Positions 9,987 through 19,501 of a stretch of 64,000 nucleotides of DNA are shown piece by piece. How positions within the stretch are numbered: the first letter of the stretch is position 1; each line of letters begins with the position of its first letter. The position numbers and the translations under genes are program-made. The DNA lies in NCBI GenBank assembly GCA_002010665.1, contig MTON01000024.1, forward strand, positions 140,999 through 204,998, given 5' to 3'. The notes under the pieces were generated by a model that saw only the letters and a list, made by a program, of their open reading frames with translations, made no database searches and was not told where the DNA came from. This stretch comes from Candidatus Aminicenantes bacterium JdFR-78. Its GTDB lineage: Bacteria > Acidobacteriota > Aminicenantia > JdFR-78.

Positions 9987-11105
9987 TCAGAGTTTCAAAA
10001 ATAATTCAGTAAGTAAAGTAGTCCTCTCTAGAAGAGAAGCAATATATAAATGTTCATTTTCACTGTGGATGCCATTTCCCACTGGGCCAAGACCATCCAC
10101 AGTTGGTATTCCTATATTAGAAGCAAAAGAAGCATCAGAACCTCCACCTGACTTTCCAGCTTTTATCTCAATTCCTAATTTTTTTCCAATTCTTTTTATT
10201 CTTCTAAATAGATTGAATGAAACTCTCGTTTTTTCCATTGGTGGTCGGAAACTTAAAACTTGGAACTTTAATTTAGCTCCTTCCATTTTTGGTTTTAAAT
10301 AATTAAAAAAATCAATTATTTTTTCTTTATCTTTTGTTTTCCAGAACCTTATATCCAAGATTGCCTCTGCACTGTCTGGAACAACGTTTACTTTTTCGCC
10401 ACCTCTGATTAATCCAACATTTATAGTTATTCCTCCTTTTTGTACTTTTTTTAATTTTAATAATTGATGCGAGAGTTCAATAATTGCATTTACTCCTTTA
10501 TGAGGAGAACTTCCATGTGCTGATTTTCCAAAAGTTATTAATTTCCCAACCATTCTTCCTTTTCTTTGCATCTTTAAGGAGCCGTCAGGGAGAGCTGGCT
10601 CGAGACAGAGGACATATTTTGATTTTTTTGCAGAGTCAATTATAAATTTCTCAGAATGATGGCTACCTGTTTCTTCTTCTGAATTACAAAATACAGATAT
10701 TGTTTTCTTTGGTTTTAAACCCGAATCTTTAATAGCTTTAAATGCAAAATACACCATAACTGCTCCTGCTTTCATATCAAGAACACCTGGTCCGAAAATT
10801 TTCTCCCCCTCGATTTTGAAAGGCATTTCCTTAATCTTTCCGATCTTCCACACTGTATCTATGTGCAAAAGCACAAGAATTTTTTCATTACTTTTTCCTG
10901 GGAGTTCAGCGAAACCAAAATCTCCTATTTCCTTTTGAGTTATTTTGGATGTTTTTATTCCAAGTTTTTTCAATTCTTCAAAATAAAAATTTGAACATTT
11001 ATCTACTGCATTTTTATCATGAGTAGGAGATTCTAGAAATACAAGTTCTTTTAAAAAATTGATAATTTCTTTTTCTCTTTTTTTGAAATATTCGCTAAAA
11101 TTCAT
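9987..11105 (-). CDS. M20 family metallopeptidase (CPG2/carboxypeptidase-like)
   Basis: VLLHIDTVW, GPGVLDMKAG, CNSEEETGS, GRMVGKLITFGKSAHGSSPHKGVNAI, GGGSDASFASNIGIPTVDGLGPVGNGIHSENEHL. Confidence 0.9.
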   Translation of the reverse strand: MNFSEYFKKREKEIINFLKELVFLESPTHDKNAVDKCSNFYFEELKKLGIKTSKITQKEIGDFGFAELPGKSNEKILVLLHIDTVWKIGKIKEMPFKIEGEKIFGPGVLDMKAGAVMVYFAFKAIKDSGLKPKKTISVFCNSEEETGSHHSEKFIIDSAKKSKYVLCLEPALPDGSLKMQRKGRMVGKLITFGKSAHGSSPHKGVNAIIELSHQLLKLKKVQKGGITINVGLIRGGEKVNVVPDSAEAILDIRFWKTKDKEKIIDFFNYLKPKMEGAKLKFQVLSFRPPMEKTRVSFNLFRRIKRIGKKLGIEIKAGKSGGGSDASFASNIGIPTVDGLGPVGNGIHSENEHLYIASLLERTTLLTELFLKL

Positions 11106-11190
11106 TTTTTACTCCTTTTCATTTGAGTAAATGGATTTTACTATATTTTAATTTGACAAACAACTGATTTTTAGAAATTATAAATTATGT

Positions 11191-11805
11191 ATGAGAAAGA
11201 AAATTTTAGTCGTCTTTATATTTCTGTTTTTTATATGTGCCAATTTAAAAGCTCAAAAAATCTCTTTTGCTTTAGGTCTCAAAGTTCAGTATGCTGATCC
11301 AGTAAAAAAAATCTATAATGGCGATTTTATGTCAGGATTACTTTTCAATCTTAAAATAGGGAATAATTTTATGATAGAAATTGATTCAGGAAACTGGAAA
11401 AGTCAAGTAAAAGAAAAAAATAATCTTTATCCGGGCGAACTTTCAGTAACTCCTATTTTGGTAAGTGGCATATTTATTTATCCTATTAAAGATTCACTTT
11501 ATCCATATTTTTCAATTGGATTCGGCTATTATTTCAATCATTTTCAAATTTCTGAGGAAATAATAACGATTCCTGAAATAAAGATTAATCAAGACATAGA
11601 GGACAGTTTTGGATTCCAAACTGGTTTGGGAATTGATTATATTATAGCTTCTACCCTTGCCTTAAATTTGGATGTAAAATATTGTTGGATTTCACCTAAA
11701 GGAGAGACAATAATAACCTATATTGATGATAAAGTGAATCAAGAGATTTTTAATTTGAATTTAAATAATCTTCTTTATAGAATTTGTATTAAGATTTACT
11801 TTTAA
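11191..11805 (+). CDS. Predicted outer-membrane beta-barrel protein
   Basis: Signal peptide; alternating amphipathic strands; ISFALGLKVQYAD...YPYFSIGFGYYFNHF...C-terminal IKIYF. Confidence 0.6.
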   Translation: MRKKILVVFIFLFFICANLKAQKISFALGLKVQYADPVKKIYNGDFMSGLLFNLKIGNNFMIEIDSGNWKSQVKEKNNLYPGELSVTPILVSGIFIYPIKDSLYPYFSIGFGYYFNHFQISEEIITIPEIKINQDIEDSFGFQTGLGIDYIIASTLALNLDVKYCWISPKGETIITYIDDKVNQEIFNLNLNNLLYRICIKIYF

Positions 11806-13946
11806 AATCTCCACCAGTAAGAGAACTTTACGAAAAAAGTTCTTTTCTTTCTTACAAAAACATCCATTTCTTTTTCCTGAGTGTCATCAAACCCTAAATA
11901 GAAAGTAGTGCCTGGTCTATATTCCCAGCTTATAAGAAAGGAATTAAAAAGCTTTTTATAATAGCTATGATAATCTGTAATAAATCTGAAGGAAAGGGTT
12001 CTTGAAATTTGAAGGGTAATTTTTTGTCTAATGGTGTTTATATCATAAACTTTTTCTCCTCCTTTCTTTTTAAAAAACTTGCTGTTTTTGAAATAGTATG
12101 AAATTCTTAGAATAGATGAGGGCCTTATCTCTGTTTTTATATAATGATTTATTCTAAAACCCAGATACGGGTTTTTAGGATCATAATAAATTCCGTCCCC
12201 AATTAAAAAGTTGTAACTTCCGCTTAACCACTTAAATGGTTGAGAGCTTGCACTTAAATAAAAATAATTCTTATGGAAATTTATTCCTGCCCATCTTTCC
12301 ATGTAATCTGAATACTTAATGCTTAAAATAGTTTCTTTAGAACCCCTCATATAAATTGAAAAAATTTTTGCTTCATCTGTTAAGATATTTTTAAAGTCAT
12401 ACCATCTTCTATAATGAATCATTGGTCTTAAAAATATTAGAAATTTTTTCTGGGGATAGTACTTATAGGCAAGTCTTATGTCAAATTCTTTTACATTATT
12501 TCTTATTATGAAACCTGATGAAGCTTCAAAATCAGGATGTATACTAAACCAGCTTACATCAAAAAAAATCTTTCTAGAAGAATGTTTAAACCATAAAGCA
12601 AGGGCAGGGACTAATGACGTAGTTTTATTTTTGAACTTAGTCTTAGAATAAAGAGCTTGGAAAGTAAAATAGTAATATTTTTTAAATTTAAATTGGCCAT
12701 CAAGTCCAAAAACTCTATTATATCGTGATAGAGAACCAATATTTTGCCCAATTTCTTTGTCTGTCAAAATGAACCCAATGTATGATTCAGAATATAAATC
12801 TCTTTTTAGACGCAAAATATTAAAAAGAGCATTATCTTTTTTCCTGCTTTCCACTCCACTTATTTCCCACAGGCTTTCTGTTGGATTTTCATCATACGCA
12901 TTTATATATCCTATGGTTGTCTTTCCAATTTTTCCTGTTAATTTTGCTCCCCATAAGGGATCGATTATTCTTCTTGTATAGACAATTGGAATTAATGTTT
13001 CAAAAATATCCTTCGCTTCATAGAAAAAAGGCCTTTTTTCTGGATAATAGAGTGCATATCTTAAATTTATATCAACTTGTGGCAGATCAGCCTCTATATG
13101 ACTGAAATCAGGATTATAGGAGAAATCGGCAGTTAGATTTGATGTAATTCCATATTTAAAATTTAATCCAAAATCAGAGTCAAAATTTTCGCCCATCCTT
13201 TTCAGCCCAGTAGCCACCGGCATGATTTCTAAATTTCTGCCTCTCTCGATTTCTCCATCAATTTCCAAAGTTCCTGCTTGAATCAGATAACCAGTTATAT
13301 CTCTCGTCAATGGGATCCAATGTATTCGTTCACTTTTTCTTCTTATTCTTCTAAAAATGTGAATTCCCCACCTTTGAACCGAAGTATTTGGAAAACGGAT
13401 GCTTTTAAAAGGGATTGCTATTTCAACGGTGTATCCATCTTTGTTAATTCTTCCTTTTGAGATAAAATAAGTATCCCAACTCAGATCTTCCTTTAAAGGT
13501 TCTTCAGTTACTATACTATCCTCTTGAATTCCCAAAGGATTCACAACGAACTGAAAGGCTCTTTTCTTTGCATTAAAAGTGTCAAGAACAAATCCTACAA
13601 AGTCATCAAGGGAAATATGGTCCCTTTTTGAAAGTGATGCTCTTATTTTATCGGGTTCAGAGTCAAAACATTGAAAGGCTACATATAAATTCTTTTTATC
13701 GTAGCCAATGTAAGCAATTGTTTTTTCTGTAGGTGGTGAATTTTCTTTTGGTTCAAATTGTGTGAATTTTTCAATTTTAAAAGCCTCTTTCCAGCACTCA
13801 TCATTTAATAAGCCATCAATAACAGGGGGTTGGGATAATTTCGGAACTTTAATATAGTATTTTTCATTTATTTTTCCAGCATTTAATAATAATTTTAAAC
13901 TAAAGAAAATGATTATTAATAATTTGAATCTTACCCCATTCGCCAT
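11802..13946 (-). CDS. CBM9-like / DUF5916 outer-membrane protein
   Basis: PPVIDGLLNDECWKEAFKIEKFTQFEPKENSPPTEKTIAYIGYDKKNLYVAFQCFDSEPDKIRASLSKRD ... DFSHIEADLPQVDINLRYALYYPEKRPFFYEAKDIF is the DUF5916 signature. Confidence 0.85.
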   Translation of the reverse strand: MANGVRFKLLIIIFFSLKLLLNAGKINEKYYIKVPKLSQPPVIDGLLNDECWKEAFKIEKFTQFEPKENSPPTEKTIAYIGYDKKNLYVAFQCFDSEPDKIRASLSKRDHISLDDFVGFVLDTFNAKKRAFQFVVNPLGIQEDSIVTEEPLKEDLSWDTYFISKGRINKDGYTVEIAIPFKSIRFPNTSVQRWGIHIFRRIRRKSERIHWIPLTRDITGYLIQAGTLEIDGEIERGRNLEIMPVATGLKRMGENFDSDFGLNFKYGITSNLTADFSYNPDFSHIEADLPQVDINLRYALYYPEKRPFFYEAKDIFETLIPIVYTRRIIDPLWGAKLTGKIGKTTIGYINAYDENPTESLWEISGVESRKKDNALFNILRLKRDLYSESYIGFILTDKEIGQNIGSLSRYNRVFGLDGQFKFKKYYYFTFQALYSKTKFKNKTTSLVPALALWFKHSSRKIFFDVSWFSIHPDFEASSGFIIRNNVKEFDIRLAYKYYPQKKFLIFLRPMIHYRRWYDFKNILTDEAKIFSIYMRGSKETILSIKYSDYMERWAGINFHKNYFYLSASSQPFKWLSGSYNFLIGDGIYYDPKNPYLGFRINHYIKTEIRPSSILRISYYFKNSKFFKKKGGEKVYDINTIRQKITLQISRTLSFRFITDYHSYYKKLFNSFLISWEYRPGTTFYLGFDDTQEKEMDVFVRKKRTFFVKFSYWWRF

Positions 13947-14050
13947 TGCTCAAAGCATTCGGGATTATATCAAAATTTAAATTAAATGACAATATTTGTA
14001 TTGACTTTCTTTATGCAAAAATTTAAGATATTCACAAAGATTAAATAAAA

Positions 14051-16426
14051 ATGGTAGATATACTATTTAAAATAAAAGCATTAAAAATTCCTGATTTTGA
14101 AATCGCGAATTTACCAATATCGATTCAGTTTTTAATATATTTCTTTATCCTTATTGTCTTCATAAAATTAATAAAAACTCTGGATAGAAGTTTAATTGTA
14201 TCTCTATATAATAATACTCCTTTTCTTTCTAATTTTTTCACAATTCTTTTCAAGAGCTTTGCTTTAAGTAGAAAAGCAAAGAGAAATTATAATTTAGGCT
14301 ACATAAAAGAAGCAGGTGAGATTTACGAGAAACTTGGAAAATATAAAAAGGCCTTAAAAATATATAAAAAAACCAAAAGCCATTTAAATCTAGCTCACTT
14401 GTATCAGAAAATTGGAGAAATAAAAAAATCTGAAAAATTATATCTTAAATATGGACTTTTTTCAGAACTAATAGATTTCTATATATCAACCGGAAAAACT
14501 GAAGAGGCAGTTAAATTGTATCTAAAAAAAGAAAAATACTCAGAAGCAGCACATTTATTATTGCTTTTAAAAAAATGGGAAGAGGCAGGAGCACTTTTTG
14601 AAAGAGAGAAAATGTATTATGAAGCTGGAAGAGCTTTTGAAAAAGCTGGTCTAATTGGGAGAGCTACCATAAATTATGAGAAATGGTATGAAACCAACAG
14701 GGAACTAATTTCAAGAAACCAAGAAGCAAAGAAAAAATTTGAAAACATAATTGGTGCACTTGAAAATGCTGGAAAGATAGATAAATGTATGGGGATGTTA
14801 ACTGAACAAAATATGTTCGAGAAAGCGGGTGAAATATGTAAAAAACATGGAAAATTAGAGGAAGCAGCAGATTATTTTAAGAAATCAGCTAATTTCTTTC
14901 AAGCTGCAGAGGTTTACAAAAAGCTTGGAGATGAAAAAAGAGAGTTCCAAATGCTTGGAGAGGCATATTTTGCTAAAAATCAAATAGGGAAAGCTGCTCA
15001 ATATTTTGAAAAAAGTGGTGATTACGAAAGAGCAGCTAAATTATACGAATGGGATAATCAAGATGATAAGGCTGCTGAATGTTATTATAAGAGTAAAAAT
15101 TTCGTTCTTGCAGGAGATAGTTACCTAAGACGAGGAGAGATGGAAAAGGCTGCTGAATGCTATGAATTAGGAAAAGATTTTCAGCAAGCAGCTTCTATAT
15201 ATCATCAAATTGGGAATTTAACAAAAGCACTAACCCTTTACAAACTATCAGAAGATTATTTTAATGCAGGTAAAGTTGCTTATGAAATGGGTGAGGCAGA
15301 AACTGCTTTAGAATTTTTAAGAAAAGTCCCATATGAAAGCCCAAATTTTTTTCAAGCTAATTTTATTGCAGGAAAAATTTATCTTGAAAGAGAAGAGTAT
15401 GACAAGGCAGAAGAAAGATTTTTAAAAGCGATAAATGATGAAACTATAAATGACGGAAATAAAGAATATTATTATTACTTAGCACGAACATATGAAGAAA
15501 AACAAAAATATGATGAGGCAAAGACTTTATATAATAGAATCTATGAGTTTGATAAAGAATTTAAAGATATTGAAAATAAAGTTGAAGAAATAGAGAAAAA
15601 AGCATTAGAAAAAGCAAAATTTGAAAAAGCAGTAGAGGATTCGTCAGAAAGATACAGAATAATTGAGAAAATTGGTGAAGGAGGAATGGGCGCAGTATAC
15701 AAAGCAGAAGATTTAATCTTAAAAAGGATTGTTGCTCTTAAAATGTTAAATAAAGAATTTTTACAGAAAAGAAAAGCAGTAGAAAGGTTTTTGAGTGAAG
15801 CAAGAACTTCTGCTTCTTTATCCCATCCTAATATAATTACTGTTTATGATGTAGGACAAATAAGTGAAAGCTATTTTATTTCTATGGAATATATTGAAGG
15901 TGAAACTTTCATGGATTATTTAAGAAAGGTTGGTAGACTTACAGTTCCCCAATTAATTTTTGTTGCCTATCATCTTTTTAAAGCTCTGGATTACGCTCAT
16001 AAAAAAGGAGTTATTCATAGAGATATAAAACCCCATAACATAATGCTTACAAAAGATAAACAGATAAAAGTAATGGATTTTGGAATTGCAATTATCCTTA
16101 CTGGTGAAAATAGAGAAATGACATTTAGTGGAACTCCTTATTATATGGCGCCTGAACAGATTCTTGGGACATCAATAGACCATAGAACAGACCTTTATTC
16201 AGCAGGAGCTACCCTTTATCATTTAGCAGCAGGAAGGCCTCCTTTTGCAGAAGGAGATGTGTTTTCCCAGCATCTTTCTAAAAAGCCAACCTCTTTAAGA
16301 GAAATTAGAAAAGATATTCCTCATCAGCTGGATTATATTATTTTAAAATGCCTTGAAAAAGATAAAGTAAATAGATTCCAATCTGCTGGAGAAGTTCTAA
16401 ACGAACTTAGAAAAATCAGAATTTAA
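14051..16426 (+). CDS. TPR-repeat serine/threonine protein kinase
   Basis: N-terminal transmembrane segment, at least 10 TPR-like repeats, C-terminal kinase: IGEGGMGAVYKAED, VALKML, HRDIKPHNIM, DFGIA, GTPYYMAPEQ. Confidence 0.9.
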   Translation: MVDILFKIKALKIPDFEIANLPISIQFLIYFFILIVFIKLIKTLDRSLIVSLYNNTPFLSNFFTILFKSFALSRKAKRNYNLGYIKEAGEIYEKLGKYKKALKIYKKTKSHLNLAHLYQKIGEIKKSEKLYLKYGLFSELIDFYISTGKTEEAVKLYLKKEKYSEAAHLLLLLKKWEEAGALFEREKMYYEAGRAFEKAGLIGRATINYEKWYETNRELISRNQEAKKKFENIIGALENAGKIDKCMGMLTEQNMFEKAGEICKKHGKLEEAADYFKKSANFFQAAEVYKKLGDEKREFQMLGEAYFAKNQIGKAAQYFEKSGDYERAAKLYEWDNQDDKAAECYYKSKNFVLAGDSYLRRGEMEKAAECYELGKDFQQAASIYHQIGNLTKALTLYKLSEDYFNAGKVAYEMGEAETALEFLRKVPYESPNFFQANFIAGKIYLEREEYDKAEERFLKAINDETINDGNKEYYYYLARTYEEKQKYDEAKTLYNRIYEFDKEFKDIENKVEEIEKKALEKAKFEKAVEDSSERYRIIEKIGEGGMGAVYKAEDLILKRIVALKMLNKEFLQKRKAVERFLSEARTSASLSHPNIITVYDVGQISESYFISMEYIEGETFMDYLRKVGRLTVPQLIFVAYHLFKALDYAHKKGVIHRDIKPHNIMLTKDKQIKVMDFGIAIILTGENREMTFSGTPYYMAPEQILGTSIDHRTDLYSAGATLYHLAAGRPPFAEGDVFSQHLSKKPTSLREIRKDIPHQLDYIILKCLEKDKVNRFQSAGEVLNELRKIRI

Positions 16427-17379
16427 TGAAAGCACTTGTTTTTAAAAATAACGAGATTTCTCTAAATGAAGTTCCTATTCCAGAAATTAAAGAAGACGAA
16501 GCTCTTATTAAGATTTTAAAAGCAGGAATATGTAATACAGATATAGAGATTTTAAAAGGTTATATGAATTTTGAAGGAATTCTTGGCCATGAATTTGTTG
16601 GTATAGTTGTTGAGGCTAAAAACAAAAAATGGATTGGGAAAAGAGTAGTTGGAGAGATAAATATTGGATGTGGTAAGTGTGAGTATTGTTTAACTGGGAG
16701 AAAAAATCATTGTCCTTCAAGAAAAGTGGTTGGGATTTTAAATAAAGATGGAGCATTTGCAGAATACATTACGCTTCCAATTTCAAACCTTTATATTGTT
16801 CCTGACAAAATTTCTGATGAAAAAGCAGTATTCACAGAACCACTGGCTGCAGCATTAAGAATCACGGAGCAGATTGAAATAAGAAAAAACGATAAAGTAT
16901 TAATAATAGGAGATGGAAAAATTGGATTATTAATTTCTCAGGTCATGAAATTAATGAATTGTGAAACCTATTGTATGGGAAAGCACAAAAGAAAATTGAA
17001 AATTCTGGAAAATAAAAACATTAAAACTTTATTAAAAGGAAAGAATATAGATCATAGATTTGATATAGTTATAGAGGCTGCGGGAAAGAGGGGAGGTATA
17101 AAACAGGCATTAAAATATGTAAAGCCAGAAGGTAAAGTGATTCTAAAAAGCACTTACCATGGCAGAGTAGTCCTTGATATTTCTTCAATTGTGGTGAATG
17201 AGATTAATGTCACTGGTTCAAGATGTGGTCCATTTAATAAAGCGTTGGAACTATTGGAAAGAAATCTGGTCGAAGTAGAATCTTTAATTGATGGAGAATA
17301 CTCATTATGTGAATGGGAAAAAGCCTTTGAACAGGCATTAAAAAGTGAAAAATTAAAGATATTATTTAGAATTAATTGA
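16426..17379 (+). CDS. Zinc-dependent medium-chain alcohol dehydrogenase family protein
   Basis: GHEFVGIVVEA, structural-Zn region GCGKCEYCLTGRKNHC; TAATG overlap with the kinase gene. Confidence 0.85.
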   Translation: MKALVFKNNEISLNEVPIPEIKEDEALIKILKAGICNTDIEILKGYMNFEGILGHEFVGIVVEAKNKKWIGKRVVGEINIGCGKCEYCLTGRKNHCPSRKVVGILNKDGAFAEYITLPISNLYIVPDKISDEKAVFTEPLAAALRITEQIEIRKNDKVLIIGDGKIGLLISQVMKLMNCETYCMGKHKRKLKILENKNIKTLLKGKNIDHRFDIVIEAAGKRGGIKQALKYVKPEGKVILKSTYHGRVVLDISSIVVNEINVTGSRCGPFNKALELLERNLVEVESLIDGEYSLCEWEKAFEQALKSEKLKILFRIN

Positions 17380-17450
17380 CTTTCCTTCCAAATTTTCTTA
17401 AAAAATGCTATACATAAATGTTAATATTTTTTACATTAGGAGTCTCAAAA

Positions 17451-18356
17451 TTGAAAACACAAGAATATATTGAAGAAATAATTAAGTTAAAAAAGGAAAG
17501 AAATGCAATAATTCTTGCACATAATTATCAAAGAGGAGAAGTACAAGATATTGCAGACTATATAGGCGATTCTCTTGGTTTGAGTCAAAAAGCTGCTGAA
17601 GTTAATGAAAAGGTTATAGTTTTTTGTGGGGTTCATTTTATGGCTGAAACTGCTTCGATTCTTGCTCCTAATAAAACTGTTCTTATACCTGATATCACAG
17701 CAGGATGTCCCATGGCAGATATGATCAGTGCGCAGGAGATGAAGGAATGGAAGAATAAATATCCTGGAAGACCTGTTGTATGTTATATAAATTCAACTGC
17801 AGAGGTAAAAGCTGAATGTGACTTTTGTTGTACTTCTTCTAATGCAATAAGAGTAATTGAAGCTGTAAATTCTAATGAAATTTTATTCGCACCCGACCAG
17901 TATCTTGGAAGTTATATTGCTTCTCAAACAAATAAGAAACTTATCTTATGGGATGGATATTGTTATGTGCATAGGATGATATTACCTAAGCATATTTTAG
18001 AAAAAAAGAAAGAATTCCCAGAAGCAGAGGTTTGGGCTCATCCAGAATGCAGAGGAGAGGTATTGGAATTGGCTGACAAAATCCTTTCTACAGGAGGTAT
18101 GGTAAAGCAAGCGAGATTAACAGACAAAAAAGAAATTATAATTGCCACAGAAACAGGAATTATCTATAGACTTAAAAAGGAAAATCCGGATAAAAATTTT
18201 TATCCTGCTTATGAATATGCAATATGCAGTAATATGAAAAAGATAACATTGAGAAAAGTCCTCGATTCTTTGAAAGAAATGAAATTCGTAGTTAAAGTTC
18301 CAGAAGAAACTGCTGAGAAGGCAAAGGATGCTATAGATAGAATGATAAGAATTTAA
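17451..18356 (+). CDS. nadA: Quinolinate synthase A
   Basis: AIILAHNYQRGEVQDIADYIGDSLGLSQKA, FCGVHFMAETASILAPNKTVLIPD, GCPMADM. Start placed at TTG 17451, with AGGAG 8 nt upstream (ORF track starts at ATG 17418). Confidence 0.92.
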   Translation: MKTQEYIEEIIKLKKERNAIILAHNYQRGEVQDIADYIGDSLGLSQKAAEVNEKVIVFCGVHFMAETASILAPNKTVLIPDITAGCPMADMISAQEMKEWKNKYPGRPVVCYINSTAEVKAECDFCCTSSNAIRVIEAVNSNEILFAPDQYLGSYIASQTNKKLILWDGYCYVHRMILPKHILEKKKEFPEAEVWAHPECRGEVLELADKILSTGGMVKQARLTDKKEIIIATETGIIYRLKKENPDKNFYPAYEYAICSNMKKITLRKVLDSLKEMKFVVKVPEETAEKAKDAIDRMIRI

Positions 18357-18358
18357 GA

Positions 18359-19447
18359 ATGAGAAAAGCTTATTTAGGTTTAGAAGATGGGTCTATTTTT
18401 GAAGGAGAAACATTTTTCAATAAAGAATTTGAGCGTTATGGAGAAGTAGTTTTTAACACTTCAATGACAGGGTACCAAGAAGTTCTGACTGATCCTTCTT
18501 ACAAAGGACAAATTGTTGTAATGACTTATCCTTTAATTGGAAACTATGGAGTTAATAGTGAAGATTTAGAGTCTTCGAAAGTTCAAGTTGAGGGTTTTGT
18601 GATTCGAGAATTAAGTAAAATTTCAAGCAATTGGCGGGCTGAAAAGAATTTAAAAGATTTTCTTGTTGAAAATAATGTATTCACTCTGACAGAAGTTGAT
18701 ACTCGAGCAATTACAAGAAAAATTAGAATTTATGGGGCAATGAAAGGTCTTCTAACTAATAGGAAATATTCAAAAAAGGAATTAATTAAAAAAGTTAGGG
18801 AATTGCCATCAATTTCTGAACAGGATTTAGTTAAATATGTTACAACAAATAAAATTTATTTTTACAATGGAAGAACGGGAAATCCTTTAATCGTTGTTTT
18901 AGATTTTGGAGTCAAATTTAATATTTTAAAAGAATTGAAAAAAAGAGATTTTGATATTGTTGTTTTTCCAGCAAGAACAGATTATGAACTTATATTATCT
19001 TATAAACCAGCAGGAGTTGTTCTTTCAAATGGTCCCGGAGATCCAGCAATTGTGTGCTATGGTATTGAAACAACTAAAAAACTTTTAAATAAAGTGCCAA
19101 TTTTGGGAATTTGTCTTGGTCATCAAATTCTTGGACTTGCACTTGGAGGAAAAACATATAAATTAAAATTCGGACATAGGGGAGGGAATCATCCTGTAAA
19201 AGATTTGAAGACAGGAAAAGTTATGATTACAACACAAAATCACGGTTTTGCTATTGACTTCGAAAGTTTTAAAGATGAAAAAATAGAATTAACCCATATC
19301 AATTTAAATGATAATACAGTTGAAGGAATCGGACATAAAGAAATTCCTTTTATCTCAGTTCAATTTCACCCAGAATCATGTCCTGGGCCTCATGACACAA
19401 CTTATCTTTTTGATGAATTTAGAAAATTGGTTATAAGTCGAATGTAA
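18359..19447 (+). CDS. carA: Carbamoyl-phosphate synthase small subunit
   Basis: YLGLEDGSIFEGE, VVFNTSMTGYQEVLTDPSYKGQIVVMTYPLIGNYG, GPGDP, ILGICLGHQILGLALGGKTYKLKFGHRGGNHPV. Confidence 0.97.
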   Translation: MRKAYLGLEDGSIFEGETFFNKEFERYGEVVFNTSMTGYQEVLTDPSYKGQIVVMTYPLIGNYGVNSEDLESSKVQVEGFVIRELSKISSNWRAEKNLKDFLVENNVFTLTEVDTRAITRKIRIYGAMKGLLTNRKYSKKELIKKVRELPSISEQDLVKYVTTNKIYFYNGRTGNPLIVVLDFGVKFNILKELKKRDFDIVVFPARTDYELILSYKPAGVVLSNGPGDPAIVCYGIETTKKLLNKVPILGICLGHQILGLALGGKTYKLKFGHRGGNHPVKDLKTGKVMITTQNHGFAIDFESFKDEKIELTHINLNDNTVEGIGHKEIPFISVQFHPESCPGPHDTTYLFDEFRKLVISRM

Positions 19448-19501
19448 ATTTTTTGAAATTAATCTTTTATTTAGGAAAATATATTATACGAACAATTAAA
19501 T

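Noticed and set aside
12757-13460. Small plus-strand ORFs opposite the DUF5916 gene, and similar antisense ORFs elsewhere (e.g. 3369-3596, 19735-20019, 24171-24673, 35010-35744, 57451-58161)
   Set aside because: Each lies inside a well-supported gene on the opposite strand, lacks recognisable domains and has no SD/promoter support.
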